The notes: generated by a model from the letters alone, not told the origin. A stretch of DNA of 64,000 nt from Spongiibacteraceae bacterium (GCA_028280715.1 JANQLG010000040.1:25566-89565), one strand, 5' to 3'. Shown: positions 27,569 through 36,884, counted from the first letter of the stretch. Made by a program: numbers and translations.

Positions 27569-28534
27569 ATGCTTTTTAATAGTTTTCTATTTTGTAGTGT
27601 AATTTGTATTTCAGCAGTGATTGTTGATCGCCTTTGCGGTGAACCCAAACGCTGGCACCCTATTGTTGGTCTTGGTTTATTGATTAGCTGGATGGAGCGT
27701 CATTTTCGTCTTGATGTTTCTGATGAGACAAAAACAAAGCATAATTATTTGGCGGGCCTACTGGCTGTCATTTTATTAGTTCTAACAGCATTGTTTGTTT
27801 TTAGCGTAATTAGTATTTATATGCAAAGTATGTTTTTGCTGAACCTTCTGATGCATGCTTTTATAGTGTATATCTGTATCGCCCCACGCAGTTTAGAAGA
27901 ACATGCACAGGCAATTATTAAACCTTTGGCTTTAAATGATTTGCCAGAGGCTCGCCTAGCATTAGCCAATATTGTCAGCCGTGATTGTCAGGATTTAAAT
28001 GAAAAAGATATTGCCACGGCAACTTGCGAATCATTATTGGAAAATGGCAGCGATGGTGTGTTTGCGGCATTGTTTTGGTATTTGATAGCGGGATTGCCGG
28101 GTATTGTTGTGTATCGTGTTGCTAACACATTAGATGCTATGTGGGGTTATCGAACAGAGCGCTATCAGTATTTTGGTTGGTCCGCGGCAAAACTTGATGA
28201 CCTGTTGAATTATCTTCCCGCGCGATTAGTTGCTCTTAGTTATGCCCTAGTTGGTAACTTTACTACGGCGATGCGCTGTTGGTCTGATCAAGGTGCAGAC
28301 TGGAAAAGTCCTAATGCTGGGCCGGTTATGGCGGCAGGAGCTGGCAGCTTGGAAGTTATGTTAGGTGGTGAAGCAATGTACCACGGAGAGCCACAGCGGC
28401 GCCCCATACTTGGCTGTGGTCGTGTGGCAAACACAGAAGATATATCGCGTGTGATTAACCTGATTCGACGAGCTCTTTATCTTTGGTTGTTCGTCGCATT
28501 TTTATTGGGTTTATTCGCTGGAGCATCGCATTGA
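27569..28534 (+). CDS. cbiB: Adenosylcobinamide-phosphate synthase (CbiB/CobD)
   Basis: A 321-residue inner-membrane enzyme that joins the aminopropanol (phosphate) arm to cobyric acid. Family motifs: DRLCGEPKRWHPIVGLG near residue 20, NIVSRDCQDL, ATCESLLENGSDGVFAALFWY, VYRVANTLDAMWGYR and SPNAGPVMAA. Four to five membrane segments are visible. Start taken at ATG 27569; a TTG at 27554 is also in frame. Its stop codon overlaps the proposed start of the next gene (TTGA), so the two are coupled. Confidence 0.93.
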   Translation: MLFNSFLFCSVICISAVIVDRLCGEPKRWHPIVGLGLLISWMERHFRLDVSDETKTKHNYLAGLLAVILLVLTALFVFSVISIYMQSMFLLNLLMHAFIVYICIAPRSLEEHAQAIIKPLALNDLPEARLALANIVSRDCQDLNEKDIATATCESLLENGSDGVFAALFWYLIAGLPGIVVYRVANTLDAMWGYRTERYQYFGWSAAKLDDLLNYLPARLVALSYALVGNFTTAMRCWSDQGADWKSPNAGPVMAAGAGSLEVMLGGEAMYHGEPQRRPILGCGRVANTEDISRVINLIRRALYLWLFVAFLLGLFAGASH

Positions 28535-29643
28535 CGGTAAAAAATATAATAACTCCTGAGTTGCCTGGCGAATTGACATTGGAACTGCCAGAGCATGGCG
28601 GTGATCTCGGTTTTGCTAGCCAGTGTTATGGAATTTCTCTGGATAAATGGTTAGATCTGTCAACGGGAATAAACCCCGATGGCTATCCTATTCCTCAGAT
28701 TCCACAACAGTATTTTCAGCAGTTGCCACAACGACATCAGAAACAAGCTTTAATTGAAGCAGCGAAAACTTACTATCAATGTGAAAATATAGTGGTAGGC
28801 GCGGGTAGTCAGCAATTTATTGAGTTGTTACCGCAGTTGCATACATCTGGGAAAGTGGCTATGCCTGATATTGGTTATCGTGAACATCTCTACGCCTGGA
28901 GTCGAGCAGGGTATCAGATTATATTTTACGACAGCAGTTCTGCTGAAAGTCTGCAAACTATTGTTAATAACAATGATGTGAATGTAGTCATAGTGATTAA
29001 TCCTTGCAACCCTGCCGCCATTCATATTGAAAAAAATCTTTTGTTGAAGCTGCAACAAAAAATGGCTACGCGAGGTGGTTGGTTGATTGTCGATGAGGCC
29101 TTTGCCGATGTGAATCCCATGCATAGCATAAGTGGTTATGCTCATCTGCCGGGGGTGATTGTATTGCGTTCATTGGGGAAGCTTTTTGGATTGGCAGGAA
29201 TTCGCATAGGCTTTTTGTTAGCGTCAAAAGCCATAATCAGTAAAATAGAAATGAGAATAGGGTTGTGGCCTGTGTCCTTGCCATCCCTGTTCATTGCTAC
29301 TCAGGCATTATTGGATAAACAGTGGCAGTATACTGCCAGGAAACAACACTCTGCAGCTGAACAATGGTTATTTTCTTTATTACAAAAAAAGCTGGGCCAT
29401 GAAGCCCTGCACATTCGTCGAGCGGGTTTGTTTGTCAGTGTTATTTTAAATGAGCAGCTAGCAATACATCTTTATCAGTCGTTAGCATCACAGGGAATTT
29501 GGGTGCGCTACTGGGATTTATCTTCTTCACTATCATCGATACTTAGTGATAAAGCACTACTGCGTTTTGGGCTGGTATCGATAACAGATGCCAATGCTCA
29601 GGAAAAATTAATTAATGGCTTGGCTTATGCGATGAGCGAATAG
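28531..29643 (+). CDS. Threonine-phosphate decarboxylase-like PLP enzyme of cobalamin synthesis
   Basis: A 370-residue aminotransferase-fold protein (CobD of Salmonella, CobC in the Pseudomonas naming; symbol left open to avoid confusion). It begins ELPEHGGDLGFASQCYGI and has LDLSTGINPDGYPIP, VGAGSQQFIELLP, VINPCNPAA, WLIVDEAFADV and the PLP-lysine region VLRSLGKLFGLAGIRIGF near residue 225. It provides aminopropanol phosphate for CbiB. The TTG at 28531 has TGGAG seven bases upstream and overlaps the cbiB stop; a longer in-frame start would lie within cbiB. Its end overlaps cbiZ by 32 bases. Confidence 0.9.
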   Translation: MTVKNIITPELPGELTLELPEHGGDLGFASQCYGISLDKWLDLSTGINPDGYPIPQIPQQYFQQLPQRHQKQALIEAAKTYYQCENIVVGAGSQQFIELLPQLHTSGKVAMPDIGYREHLYAWSRAGYQIIFYDSSSAESLQTIVNNNDVNVVIVINPCNPAAIHIEKNLLLKLQQKMATRGGWLIVDEAFADVNPMHSISGYAHLPGVIVLRSLGKLFGLAGIRIGFLLASKAIISKIEMRIGLWPVSLPSLFIATQALLDKQWQYTARKQHSAAEQWLFSLLQKKLGHEALHIRRAGLFVSVILNEQLAIHLYQSLASQGIWVRYWDLSSSLSSILSDKALLRFGLVSITDANAQEKLINGLAYAMSE

Positions 29644-30325
29644 CGTCGATTACACATGTGGCTAATAGTTCTCCAAAACGCACATGTTTTCCACAGTACT
29701 TAATAGGCATGCCAGGACCATTCACAATGGCGATAGCATCCGTTCCAGTGCCTGTTGCAATTTCATTGGAGATAGGACTGCGAATATTCAGCTCCTGCAT
29801 AATGGCAGCTTTGGCTTCGGTCATAATCATTTGGGCTTCGACGAGGGCTGAAGGTGTTAATGAGGCATCCGTTACCGCAATAAGGTTAATGGTACCCAGT
29901 GCATGTGTTGGCTCCCCCATTTGTTGTACCTCTGCTTTATCTCCCGCGCGCCTGGCATTGGCGAGACCGACAGTGGCTAACACAGCTATGCTTATATTTT
30001 GTTCCTGATGTTTAACAACTCGAAGTGAGTTCATTGAAGCGGCGGTCATCATTGCTACAGCATTGCCATACCATTGTTGTTGATGAGCATATTCCTGTAG
30101 ATATGTATCGGGAGTAGAAAGTGATTGCGTGTTGCTGGGATATTTGTCGACCTTTTTATTGAATACATAGTCAGCATAAATAAGCCCTCCGCCAAGTATG
30201 GCTGAGCTTAATACTTCGCGAGGTGTTGAAAATGCAATCCGAATATAATCTGGTGATTGCTCAAGAATTATATCATCCATGAGAACAACAGGTTCGTTTC
30301 CTCGCCATAACTTTTGCATTGTCAT
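29612..30325 (-). CDS. cbiZ: Adenosylcobinamide amidohydrolase CbiZ
   Basis: A 237-residue CbiZ. Recognisable stretches are FSTPREVLSSAILGGGL, GNAVAMMTAASMNSLRVV, AVLATVGLANARRAGD, GTINLIAVTDASLTPSALVEA and the C-terminal ATGTGTDAIAIVNG and HVRFGELLA. It cuts the aminopropanol arm from (pseudo)cobinamide-type corrinoids to give cobyric acid, opening a salvage and remodelling route. It is the last gene of the btuF-btuC-btuD-panE-like-cbiZ run on the minus strand. Confidence 0.93.
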   Translation of the reverse strand: MTMQKLWRGNEPVVLMDDIILEQSPDYIRIAFSTPREVLSSAILGGGLIYADYVFNKKVDKYPSNTQSLSTPDTYLQEYAHQQQWYGNAVAMMTAASMNSLRVVKHQEQNISIAVLATVGLANARRAGDKAEVQQMGEPTHALGTINLIAVTDASLTPSALVEAQMIMTEAKAAIMQELNIRSPISNEIATGTGTDAIAIVNGPGMPIKYCGKHVRFGELLATCVIDAIRSSHKPSH

Positions 30326-30338
30326 TGATACTACCAGT

Positions 30339-31244
30339 TTATTCCTTGTTTTTTTTGCTTGACTGTTCCAGTTGTTTTATCTCTGCTAATACTTGTTGGT
30401 TATGCGTGCAATCGATATTGTTGATATCCGCAATCTTAATCAGATAACCATTGAGATAATCAATCTCTGTGCTGTTACCCTTTTGAATATCCTGATACAT
30501 CGAAGAATAATTATTAGCCGTTGTTTTTAATGTATTAATTACCTGTTCCTTTAATAAATCAATAGTATTTTTATATCCTTCTATTTCAGCAATAGTGATT
30601 ATTTCTGCGCAGAGTTGATTGATACGTTGCATGGCTTCGGGTTTTTCGAGTAACTCACCATTGCGACATTGATAGATAGCGGTTAAACCATTGATGGCAC
30701 AATTAATCGCTAACTTTTGCCATTGCCGAGTGACGATGTTGTCACATGGCATGATTTGCAGAGCTGTGGGTAATAATGATAAAAGCGGTTGGTCGGCTGC
30801 TATGAATGTTTCACCATGTCCGGCATAAACTACGGTTTTTTTGTTAGAACGATATGCGCCATCGTTAGTGATGCCGGTAATAATATTCCATTGGGGATAT
30901 TGTTCTTTCACTGCCACTGACGCCATACCATTTTGCAAAATAATAATGCTGCTGTTTTCATTTAACAGTGACTCAATGTTCTGTAGCGCAGAGAGAATAT
31001 GTTGAGCTTTGGTTGTTACCAGTAACTGATTGATGACATGGTTATCTGCCAATAATTGTTTGATAGTAGTTTGGTTAACCAAGAAGGATTCTTTTTTTGA
31101 GCCATTGATGAGTGTAAGTTGATCGCCTGTCGGTTTATCTTTTTGAATCAGTGTGACGGGGGTGTTTTGTTTGCACCACTGAGCAGCCCATAAGCAACCG
31201 ATAGAACCGGCACCGAGAATAAACCAATGATTATCATCATTCAT
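30339..31244 (-). CDS. Ketopantoate reductase-like (PanE/ApbA family) oxidoreductase
   Basis: A 301-residue NAD(P)-dependent reductase of the PanE family: Rossmann motif LGAGSIGCLWAAQW at the N terminus, TKAQ and ILQNGM near residue 105, TNDGAYR, GHGETFI and WQKLAINCAINGLTA with the conserved Lys/Asn. The family reduces 2-dehydropantoate to pantoate for coenzyme A. The gene overlaps btuD by 4 bases and sits 13 bases before cbiZ, so it is cotranscribed with B12 genes, where a pantoate role would be unexpected; another 2-oxo acid substrate is possible. Confidence 0.85.
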   Translation of the reverse strand: MNDDNHWFILGAGSIGCLWAAQWCKQNTPVTLIQKDKPTGDQLTLINGSKKESFLVNQTTIKQLLADNHVINQLLVTTKAQHILSALQNIESLLNENSSIIILQNGMASVAVKEQYPQWNIITGITNDGAYRSNKKTVVYAGHGETFIAADQPLLSLLPTALQIMPCDNIVTRQWQKLAINCAINGLTAIYQCRNGELLEKPEAMQRINQLCAEIITIAEIEGYKNTIDLLKEQVINTLKTTANNYSSMYQDIQKGNSTEIDYLNGYLIKIADINNIDCTHNQQVLAEIKQLEQSSKKNKE

Positions 31245-32017
31245 GTGGATACTCGCGCCTTTGGCATCACCATCAAGCCGCTATCGGTTTCAATCAGCTT
31301 TGCATCAATGCCATAGCTGGCAGCTAGTAGTTTGGGTTGTAATACCTCTTGTGGTTTGCCATCACATAATACATGGCCTTCATGAAGTAGTACTAGTCGA
31401 TGACAAAAACGTGCAGCAATATTTAAATCGTGCATAACCACTAAACCGCTGCCGCCGCGCTTGCAGTGATCTAACAATAGTTCCATGGTGTGAAGTTGGT
31501 GGTAGGGATCGAGTGCCGCAATGGGTTCGTCGGCTAAAATGACTACGGGTTCGGTGGCAAACATTCTGGCAATTAAAACACGTAGGCGTTCGCCTCCCGA
31601 AAGGTTCATTACTGAACGATCCGCCAAATGTTCTACTTCTGCCTGTTTCATCGCTAGCTGTACTGCAGCGTGATCCTTTTTTCCTGCTCTTTGCCAGGTT
31701 TCTAAGTGAGGTAACCGCCCAAGCTCAACCAAACGTTCCACTTTAAGTGGCCAGTGTGCAGGAGCACCCTGTGCCAGGTAGCCCATACTTTTTGCCAATT
31801 GCTTGTGAGACCATTGCGCCAAAGGGCGCTCGTCTAGTTGTACCGTACCGCTATCGGCTTTGATTAAATTGGCCATGATTTTTAACAGCGATGTTTTACC
31901 TGCGCCATTGGGACCAATCAGCCCAACTAATTCGCCAGTATCTACGTTGAGGTCAGCACCCTTCAGGACTGCATTGTCCTCATAGTGCAATTTGATGCTG
32001 TCAGCTACCAGCTTCAT
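31241..32017 (-). CDS. btuD: Cobalamin/corrinoid ABC transporter ATPase
   Basis: A 258-residue ABC ATPase of the iron-siderophore/B12 class: Walker A GPNGAGKTSLL near residue 37, Q-loop GYLAQGAP, signature LSGGERLRVLIARMFA, Walker B VVILADEPIAALD and switch His in VVMHDLNIA. With BtuC and BtuF it makes the inner-membrane importer. Start ATG overlaps the btuC stop (ATGA). Context between btuC and cbiZ supports corrinoid rather than iron-chelate import. Confidence 0.93.
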   Translation of the reverse strand: MKLVADSIKLHYEDNAVLKGADLNVDTGELVGLIGPNGAGKTSLLKIMANLIKADSGTVQLDERPLAQWSHKQLAKSMGYLAQGAPAHWPLKVERLVELGRLPHLETWQRAGKKDHAAVQLAMKQAEVEHLADRSVMNLSGGERLRVLIARMFATEPVVILADEPIAALDPYHQLHTMELLLDHCKRGGSGLVVMHDLNIAARFCHRLVLLHEGHVLCDGKPQEVLQPKLLAASYGIDAKLIETDSGLMVMPKARVST

Positions 32018-33024
32018 AACATGCTCTTGCGTGTGCGAATGATTAAATACAAAAAGAAGGGGCCACCCACTAGCGCCGTGATGACTCCCAGCTTTAATTC
32101 ATTATCCGGTGAAATCAGTTGCACCGTAATATCGGCAGCTAACACCATACATGCACCGCCCAAGGCGCTAAGGGGCAACAATCGGCCAGGTTCGTTGTGA
32201 ACTAATGGCCTCAGCAAATGAGGTACCATCAGGCCAACGAAGCCAATGTTACCACTCACCGAAACTGCTGCACCTACTGCCAGTGCTACACCAATAACCA
32301 CTAAGCTGCGATAACGGGCGAGATTAAAACCGAGTGATTGTGCTGTTTCTTCGCCCAAGCTCAACGCATTTAAAAAACGACCACTAGATAAAATTAACAA
32401 CCAGCCAGTCAACATGAAAGGAATGCTAATAGCAAAATCATTCAGGCTTCGATTGGCGATAGAGCCTAATAACCAGTACACCATCTCTGACATGGCATAA
32501 GGGTTGGGTGCGAAGTTTAGCGCTAGCGAGATTAGCGAAGAGGCGACAGCATTTACTGCGACACCTGCCAGTATCAATGTCATAACACCACTTTGCTGGC
32601 CTGCCAAAGCAAAAATCAGTAATACCGATAAACCTGCACCTAACATTCCCATCATGGGGACGGCGTACCAGAACATATGTCCCAAGCCAAAATAGAGTGC
32701 GATGACAGCACCGAGCGCAGCACAGTTTGATACGCCTACCAGGCCTGGGCCTGCTAAGGGATTACGCAGTAAACCCTGTAAAGCGGCGCCAGCCATACCA
32801 AGGGTTGCACCTACTGAAAGAGCGAGCAGGGCCCGCGGCAGACGTATTTCACTAAAAATCATTGCATCAAGACTGGTTTTACTATTAATCCAGTCTTGCC
32901 AGCCCGTAGCCAGGTTAATATCCGTTGGACCTGTGGATAGCGCAATGGTAAATAACAGCACCATCAATATAAAGAGCGATGCCAGTAATGGTAGGTATGG
33001 TACGTGTAGGTTCGTCGCTTTCAT
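32014..33024 (-). CDS. btuC: Cobalamin/corrinoid ABC transporter permease
   Basis: A 336-residue FecCD/BtuC permease with about ten membrane segments. Conserved family stretches are RLPRALLALSVGATLGMAGAALQGLLRNPLAGPGLVGVS, LAGVAVNA, YWLLGSIANRS and the ATPase-contact region NIGFVGLMVPHLLR. ATG 33024 is chosen since it overlaps the btuF stop as ATGA and gives the normal length; a longer frame would run into btuF. It forms the transmembrane path for corrinoids. Confidence 0.94.
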   Translation of the reverse strand: MKATNLHVPYLPLLASLFILMVLLFTIALSTGPTDINLATGWQDWINSKTSLDAMIFSEIRLPRALLALSVGATLGMAGAALQGLLRNPLAGPGLVGVSNCAALGAVIALYFGLGHMFWYAVPMMGMLGAGLSVLLIFALAGQQSGVMTLILAGVAVNAVASSLISLALNFAPNPYAMSEMVYWLLGSIANRSLNDFAISIPFMLTGWLLILSSGRFLNALSLGEETAQSLGFNLARYRSLVVIGVALAVGAAVSVSGNIGFVGLMVPHLLRPLVHNEPGRLLPLSALGGACMVLAADITVQLISPDNELKLGVITALVGGPFFLYLIIRTRKSML

Positions 33025-33869
33025 CTTTGATCCACTAACGACAATACTGCCTTTGATGCTGTTGGGCCTGGGCATAACCATTGATTGGTCGGAATCCTCG
33101 TTAACCCTTTAGTACCTAACATGTGTGATAAAGCAGGATGTGAGGTGTATCGCTGAGCTAAGGAGTTATTATTCGGTACATCTTCATCGATGATGACTAT
33201 ATCGGGGTTTGAGGCTACCAATTGTTCTACAGAAAGGTTTCCGTAATAGGCTATGCCTAATTCGGCGGATAAATTTCGGTAGCCTGCCGCAGCCAGAATG
33301 TGATGCTTTAGGGTATTTTTTCCAGCGGTAAAGCCATTAGGGCCGTATGTGAGAGCTAATTCTGTCGGCAACTGCGCTACCTTTTCTCGGGCTAGTTCAA
33401 GCTCTTTGTGCATATTTTTAATGACGGTTTCAGCTTTCTCTGGCTCTCCTACAATATTGCCGATATCACGGGTAAAAGCTTCTATTTCTGTCAATGTGGT
33501 AGGTGATTCAAAAGTATGAACGGTATAACCGAGTGTTCGCAGCATAGTTATAGTGTTATTACGCTCGAACACCGAAGCGATAATAAGATCCGGCTTTAGT
33601 GGAATGATTTCTTCTGCGAGGCCGTAGTGGATAGGAAGTCCCTGCGCCTGCTCGGCCATATAGGAATAAGTAGACTGCTGTGATAGATAAGATAATGCTT
33701 GAATACGATCGGGTTCAACCAGCATCAGTAAGGGCTGGTCGGTACAAAGTGATAGAGAAACAATACGCTGGGGTTTATCTTTTACTGCAAAAGTTTGGTG
33801 AGCCATTAATGACAGGCTTAGCAGTAAACCAAAAATTACTGTCTTCAAAAACTGAGTTGGTGTTGCCAT
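33021..33869 (-). CDS. btuF: Corrinoid periplasmic binding protein
   Basis: A 282-residue binding protein with a signal peptide (about residues 1-28, ending TFA) and a helical-backbone binding-protein fold: PQRIVSLSLCTDQPLLMLVEPDRI, then LKPDLIIAS, GEPEKAETVI, and VEQLVASNPDIVII. It delivers corrinoid from BtuB to BtuCD in the periplasm. It starts 7 bases after cobO ends and is the first of the btuFCD trio. Confidence 0.9.
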   Translation of the reverse strand: MATPTQFLKTVIFGLLLSLSLMAHQTFAVKDKPQRIVSLSLCTDQPLLMLVEPDRIQALSYLSQQSTYSYMAEQAQGLPIHYGLAEEIIPLKPDLIIASVFERNNTITMLRTLGYTVHTFESPTTLTEIEAFTRDIGNIVGEPEKAETVIKNMHKELELAREKVAQLPTELALTYGPNGFTAGKNTLKHHILAAAGYRNLSAELGIAYYGNLSVEQLVASNPDIVIIDEDVPNNNSLAQRYTSHPALSHMLGTKGLTRIPTNQWLCPGPTASKAVLSLVDQR

Positions 33870-33876
33870 AGGCTAA

Positions 33877-34488
33877 TTAAAAATCCACACCTTTGCGCGC
33901 CTTAACTCCAGCACGAAAAGCGTGTTTGTTATCGTTAATTTCAGACACCGTATCCGCTTGCTCACGAATGGCGCTGCCACCACCGCGACCGGTTACAACA
34001 ACGCTTTGTTCTCTGGGACGATTTTTCAACGCATTGAGCACCCTATCTTCATCGAGGTATTTGTAGGCCAGCATATAAGTGAGTTCATCCAAGACTACCA
34101 AGTGATAGCTATCATCCTTTAAAAGCTTCTCGGCATGTTGCCAGGTTTTCTCAGCAGCTTTGATATCGCCTGAACGATCCTGGGTGTTCCAGGTAAAGCC
34201 TGTACCCATTTGATGAAAGTAGACTTCAGGGTGCTGATCGCGAATAAAAATTTCTTCACCGGAGAGTTGGGCGCCTTTAATAAATTGTACGATACCAACT
34301 TTGTAGCCATAGCCTAAACTGCGCAGCACCATGCCAAAGGCCGAGCTCGATTTTCCCTTGCCATCGCCTGTTAGCAAAATCATCACGCCGCGTTCTTCAT
34401 CCGCCCGGGCTATATTGGCATCGACTTTGGCCTTTTGCTTTTGCATACTGGCTTTGTGTTTTGCTTGTTTCTTCTCTTGATCGCTCAT
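33877..34488 (-). CDS. cobO: Corrinoid adenosyltransferase (CobO/BtuR type)
   Basis: A 203-residue ATP:cob(I)alamin adenosyltransferase. A charged, lysine-rich N terminus of about 30 residues precedes the P-loop LTGDGKGKSSSAFGM (reversed nucleotide binding in this family), followed by VGIVQFIKG, LVVLDELTYML near residue 130 and VVTGRGG. It places the 5'-deoxyadenosyl group on the cobalt of incoming corrinoids. It lies 79 bases after btuB, with a terminator between, suggesting part of its transcription depends on read-through. Confidence 0.95.
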   Translation of the reverse strand: MSDQEKKQAKHKASMQKQKAKVDANIARADEERGVMILLTGDGKGKSSSAFGMVLRSLGYGYKVGIVQFIKGAQLSGEEIFIRDQHPEVYFHQMGTGFTWNTQDRSGDIKAAEKTWQHAEKLLKDDSYHLVVLDELTYMLAYKYLDEDRVLNALKNRPREQSVVVTGRGGGSAIREQADTVSEINDNKHAFRAGVKARKGVDF

Positions 34489-34530
34489 AATGAAATCTTG
34501 CTTGTTTGAGATGATGAGAATTTGCCAGAA

Positions 34531-34557
34531 AAATAAAAAGGGTGCTTTACAGCACCC
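34531..34557 (-). terminator. Terminator after btuB (minus strand)
   Basis: On the minus strand a 7-bp stem (GGGTGCT with AGCACCC) is followed by TTTTTATTT. It would end part of the riboswitch-controlled btuB transcript before cobO. Confidence 0.8.
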
Positions 34558-34567
34558 CTAACGTATT

Positions 34568-36436
34568 TTACAGGGTATAAGTGAAGGTCACAAAGCCATT
34601 CAAGCCATCTTCGTTATAGTCAAAACGGGTTTGATAATCCTTTTCTAGTAGATTATTCAGCTTTAACTGAATTTTGAATTCATCAGTGACTTGGAAGCCG
34701 GCACGGGCATTAAAAATACCATACCCTGCGGTTTCATTATTATTGGCTATATCACCATAAGCTTTACTGTTGGCTTCAAAACCGAAACCGAGCTGCCACT
34801 TGCCAAAGTCTCTGTCGATATCAAGTACAGCACCTGCCTCAGGACGATTGCGCAATTGTTTGCCGGTTTGTGCGTCTTCTGCCGTTATGTATTGAAGCGT
34901 ACCGGCGATTTGCCAGCCGATGATATCGGTAATTACCAGCAATTCAGTGCCTTCAATTTCAGCATTATCAACATTCGATGGTGTATAAGCACTAAAGGGA
35001 TCATTAGGGTCCACAGGTGCCCAATCAATCAGGTTGCTGATGTCGGTCTGGTAGTAGTTAAGCGACCAGCGCAGGTTTTGGTAGTTGCCCCTGAATTCGA
35101 TTTCATAACTTTCTGAAGTTTCTGCTTTCAGGTTTGGATTACCAAATGCCCAGGGTGTGATAGGCCAGTAAAGATCGTTAAAAGTCGGTGCTTTATAACC
35201 TTCCCCGTAGGAAACGATAACTTTGTGATTATCATCTAATGCGATACCAACCGAGGCATTGGCGGTAGTTTCCGTGCCAAAGTCTTCGTTATCGTCTTCA
35301 CGTAACCCAAATTGTGCGTCGATAATACCCAAGGTTAATTGGTAGACACCGAACAAGGCCTGGTTGTCTCGTGACTTAACGGCTTCGCCCTGTGTGTTGA
35401 CGTAATTAGATGTCGAGACTACTTCATCATCGTAATAATCTACGCCGACAGTGAACAGTTGTTTGTCACTCAGTTGGAAATCGTTTTGCCATAATAGTGA
35501 TTCGCGTGTGGTACGAAAGTGACTGTGATTGGTTGGATCAAAATCATCCAGATTATCTTTATCATCGATTGAATGACCTAAAACTACCTGTGTTGACCAA
35601 AATTCACGGACTGGGCTGCTAAAGGTCAAATTAGCGGTTTGAATCCAGTCTTCAGAATAGGGTTTAGTTGATGGTGGTGGAAAGCGGTCATCGTATTCGT
35701 TTTTGCTCTTGGTATAGAAATAGTTCAAATCCAATTTACCACCATAACTGAAGTCATAACCGAGATTAATGGACGTGGCAGTATTGCGATAGCCGTCATC
35801 ATCGTCATTGGGGGGCGTAGTCTCAACAAAACTATCAAAACCATCGGTCTCCAAATGCGATGCGTTAAATGAGTAACGAAGCCCTTTGATTTGGCCACGG
35901 CTGCCACCGGCAATTTGCCAGGTGTCATTACTACCGGCTCCTGTGCGAATGTAATGACTGGGTTGTGTTGTTCCCTTCTTGGTAAAGATTTGCACAACGC
36001 CGCCAATCGCGTCGGAACCATAAATGCTGGAACGTGGACCGCGTACTACTTCAATACGCTCGATTTGTTCCGGTTCAACAAGCTGAAAACTGGTGGAGCC
36101 AAGAGTAGCACTGTTAAAACGTTGGCCATCGATCAGAAATAAAGTATGGTCGTCATTAGTTCCGCGTAAATACATGCTGGTGGCAGAACCTTTGCTACCG
36201 CTTGATGCGATTTCAATGCCGGGTACGCGGCTCAATAATTCGGTCAAGCTCTTAGCTTGTAATTTTTCTATATCGTCTCTGGTAAAAACTGTGGCAGGGG
36301 CCAAGCTGTTTTCAATGGTTTGTTCGGTCCGCGTAGCGGTAACAAGTGTTGTTTCAATAACACTTGTTGTATTTTCAGCATAGGCTGAGCTGGCAGTTGC
36401 TAATACGGGTAATAGTACTGGCAGGTAAGTTTTCAT
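34568..36436 (-). CDS. btuB: TonB-dependent cobalamin receptor
   Basis: A 622-residue outer-membrane receptor. Signal peptide (about 1-22, ending AYA), a TonB box region near TTLVTATR, plug domain with LAPATVFTRDDIEKL, LFLIDGQRFNSATLG, IERIEVVRGPRSSIYGSDAIGGVV, then a 22-strand type barrel ending in FVTFTYTL with the C-terminal aromatic pattern. The plug closely follows BtuB. It imports corrinoids using TonB energy. ATG 36436 is chosen because AGGA lies five bases upstream; an earlier in-frame ATG encompasses that ribosome site. A cobalamin riboswitch precedes it. Confidence 0.94.
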   Translation of the reverse strand: MKTYLPVLLPVLATASSAYAENTTSVIETTLVTATRTEQTIENSLAPATVFTRDDIEKLQAKSLTELLSRVPGIEIASSGSKGSATSMYLRGTNDDHTLFLIDGQRFNSATLGSTSFQLVEPEQIERIEVVRGPRSSIYGSDAIGGVVQIFTKKGTTQPSHYIRTGAGSNDTWQIAGGSRGQIKGLRYSFNASHLETDGFDSFVETTPPNDDDDGYRNTATSINLGYDFSYGGKLDLNYFYTKSKNEYDDRFPPPSTKPYSEDWIQTANLTFSSPVREFWSTQVVLGHSIDDKDNLDDFDPTNHSHFRTTRESLLWQNDFQLSDKQLFTVGVDYYDDEVVSTSNYVNTQGEAVKSRDNQALFGVYQLTLGIIDAQFGLREDDNEDFGTETTANASVGIALDDNHKVIVSYGEGYKAPTFNDLYWPITPWAFGNPNLKAETSESYEIEFRGNYQNLRWSLNYYQTDISNLIDWAPVDPNDPFSAYTPSNVDNAEIEGTELLVITDIIGWQIAGTLQYITAEDAQTGKQLRNRPEAGAVLDIDRDFGKWQLGFGFEANSKAYGDIANNNETAGYGIFNARAGFQVTDEFKIQLKLNNLLEKDYQTRFDYNEDGLNGFVTFTYTL

Positions 36437-36539
36437 TGGAGTCCTCATTTCGTCAATTAACGTATTTTGATCGAATGAGGGAGGGAACAGCAGGCAGGCA
36501 AAAAAGCATTTGCACCCGACGACGCCCTCCGCATCATCG

Positions 36540-36690
36540 TTAAAGCTGTAAGGGCTGGTATCGGGCTTCCTGGCTATTAGCTAGCTGGGTTACCGTAGCG
36601 GGGGCTGCGCCGGACTGATGTCATTTGCTAACATGTCACCGGACTTCCCATTTAAGTGCCTAAATAATGCTAGGTACACCGTTTACAGTG
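36540..36690 (-). promoter_or_regulatory. Cobalamin (B12) riboswitch upstream of btuB
   Basis: Read on the minus strand the region contains the class features in order: a paired 5' stem region GCCGCCACTG, then TTAAATGGGAAGTCCGGTG, CAGTCCGGCGCAGCCCCCGC and CGGTAA, and the B12 box GCCAGGAAGCCCGATACC. The remaining 100 bases to btuB contain G/C-rich segments (GGAGGGCGTCGTCGGGTGC) that could form the expression platform. High adenosylcobalamin would repress btuB. Confidence 0.94.
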
Positions 36691-36696
36691 GCGGCA

Positions 36697-36725
36697 ACTC
36701 TAAAGCCGTGAGTATTTAATGTCAA
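36697..36725 (-). promoter_or_regulatory. Predicted promoter of the btuB riboswitch transcript
   Basis: On the minus strand a perfect TTGACA (plus positions 36720-36725) is followed after 17 bases by TAGAGT (36697-36702). The start point near 36690 coincides with the beginning of the riboswitch. Confidence 0.7.
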
Positions 36726-36843
36726 GATTGGGCAAGTTGAGCGTTAAACCTGTGCTGGTTGGAGTAACCTATATTGGTTGGAATAACGATGCAGATAGTG
36801 AGAAATTAATCATTGATATTGTTATTAGATAAGCGTGTAAATT

Positions 36844-36874
36844 AAAAAGAGGAGACTAAAATTAGTCTCCTCTT
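36844..36874 (-). terminator. Terminator after the FAS1 lipoprotein gene
   Basis: A perfect 13-bp stem (AAGAGGAGACTAA and complement) with a 2-base loop is followed by T-rich sequence on the minus strand, ten bases after the stop codon at 36885. Confidence 0.88.
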
Positions 36875-36884
36875 AACAAAATAT

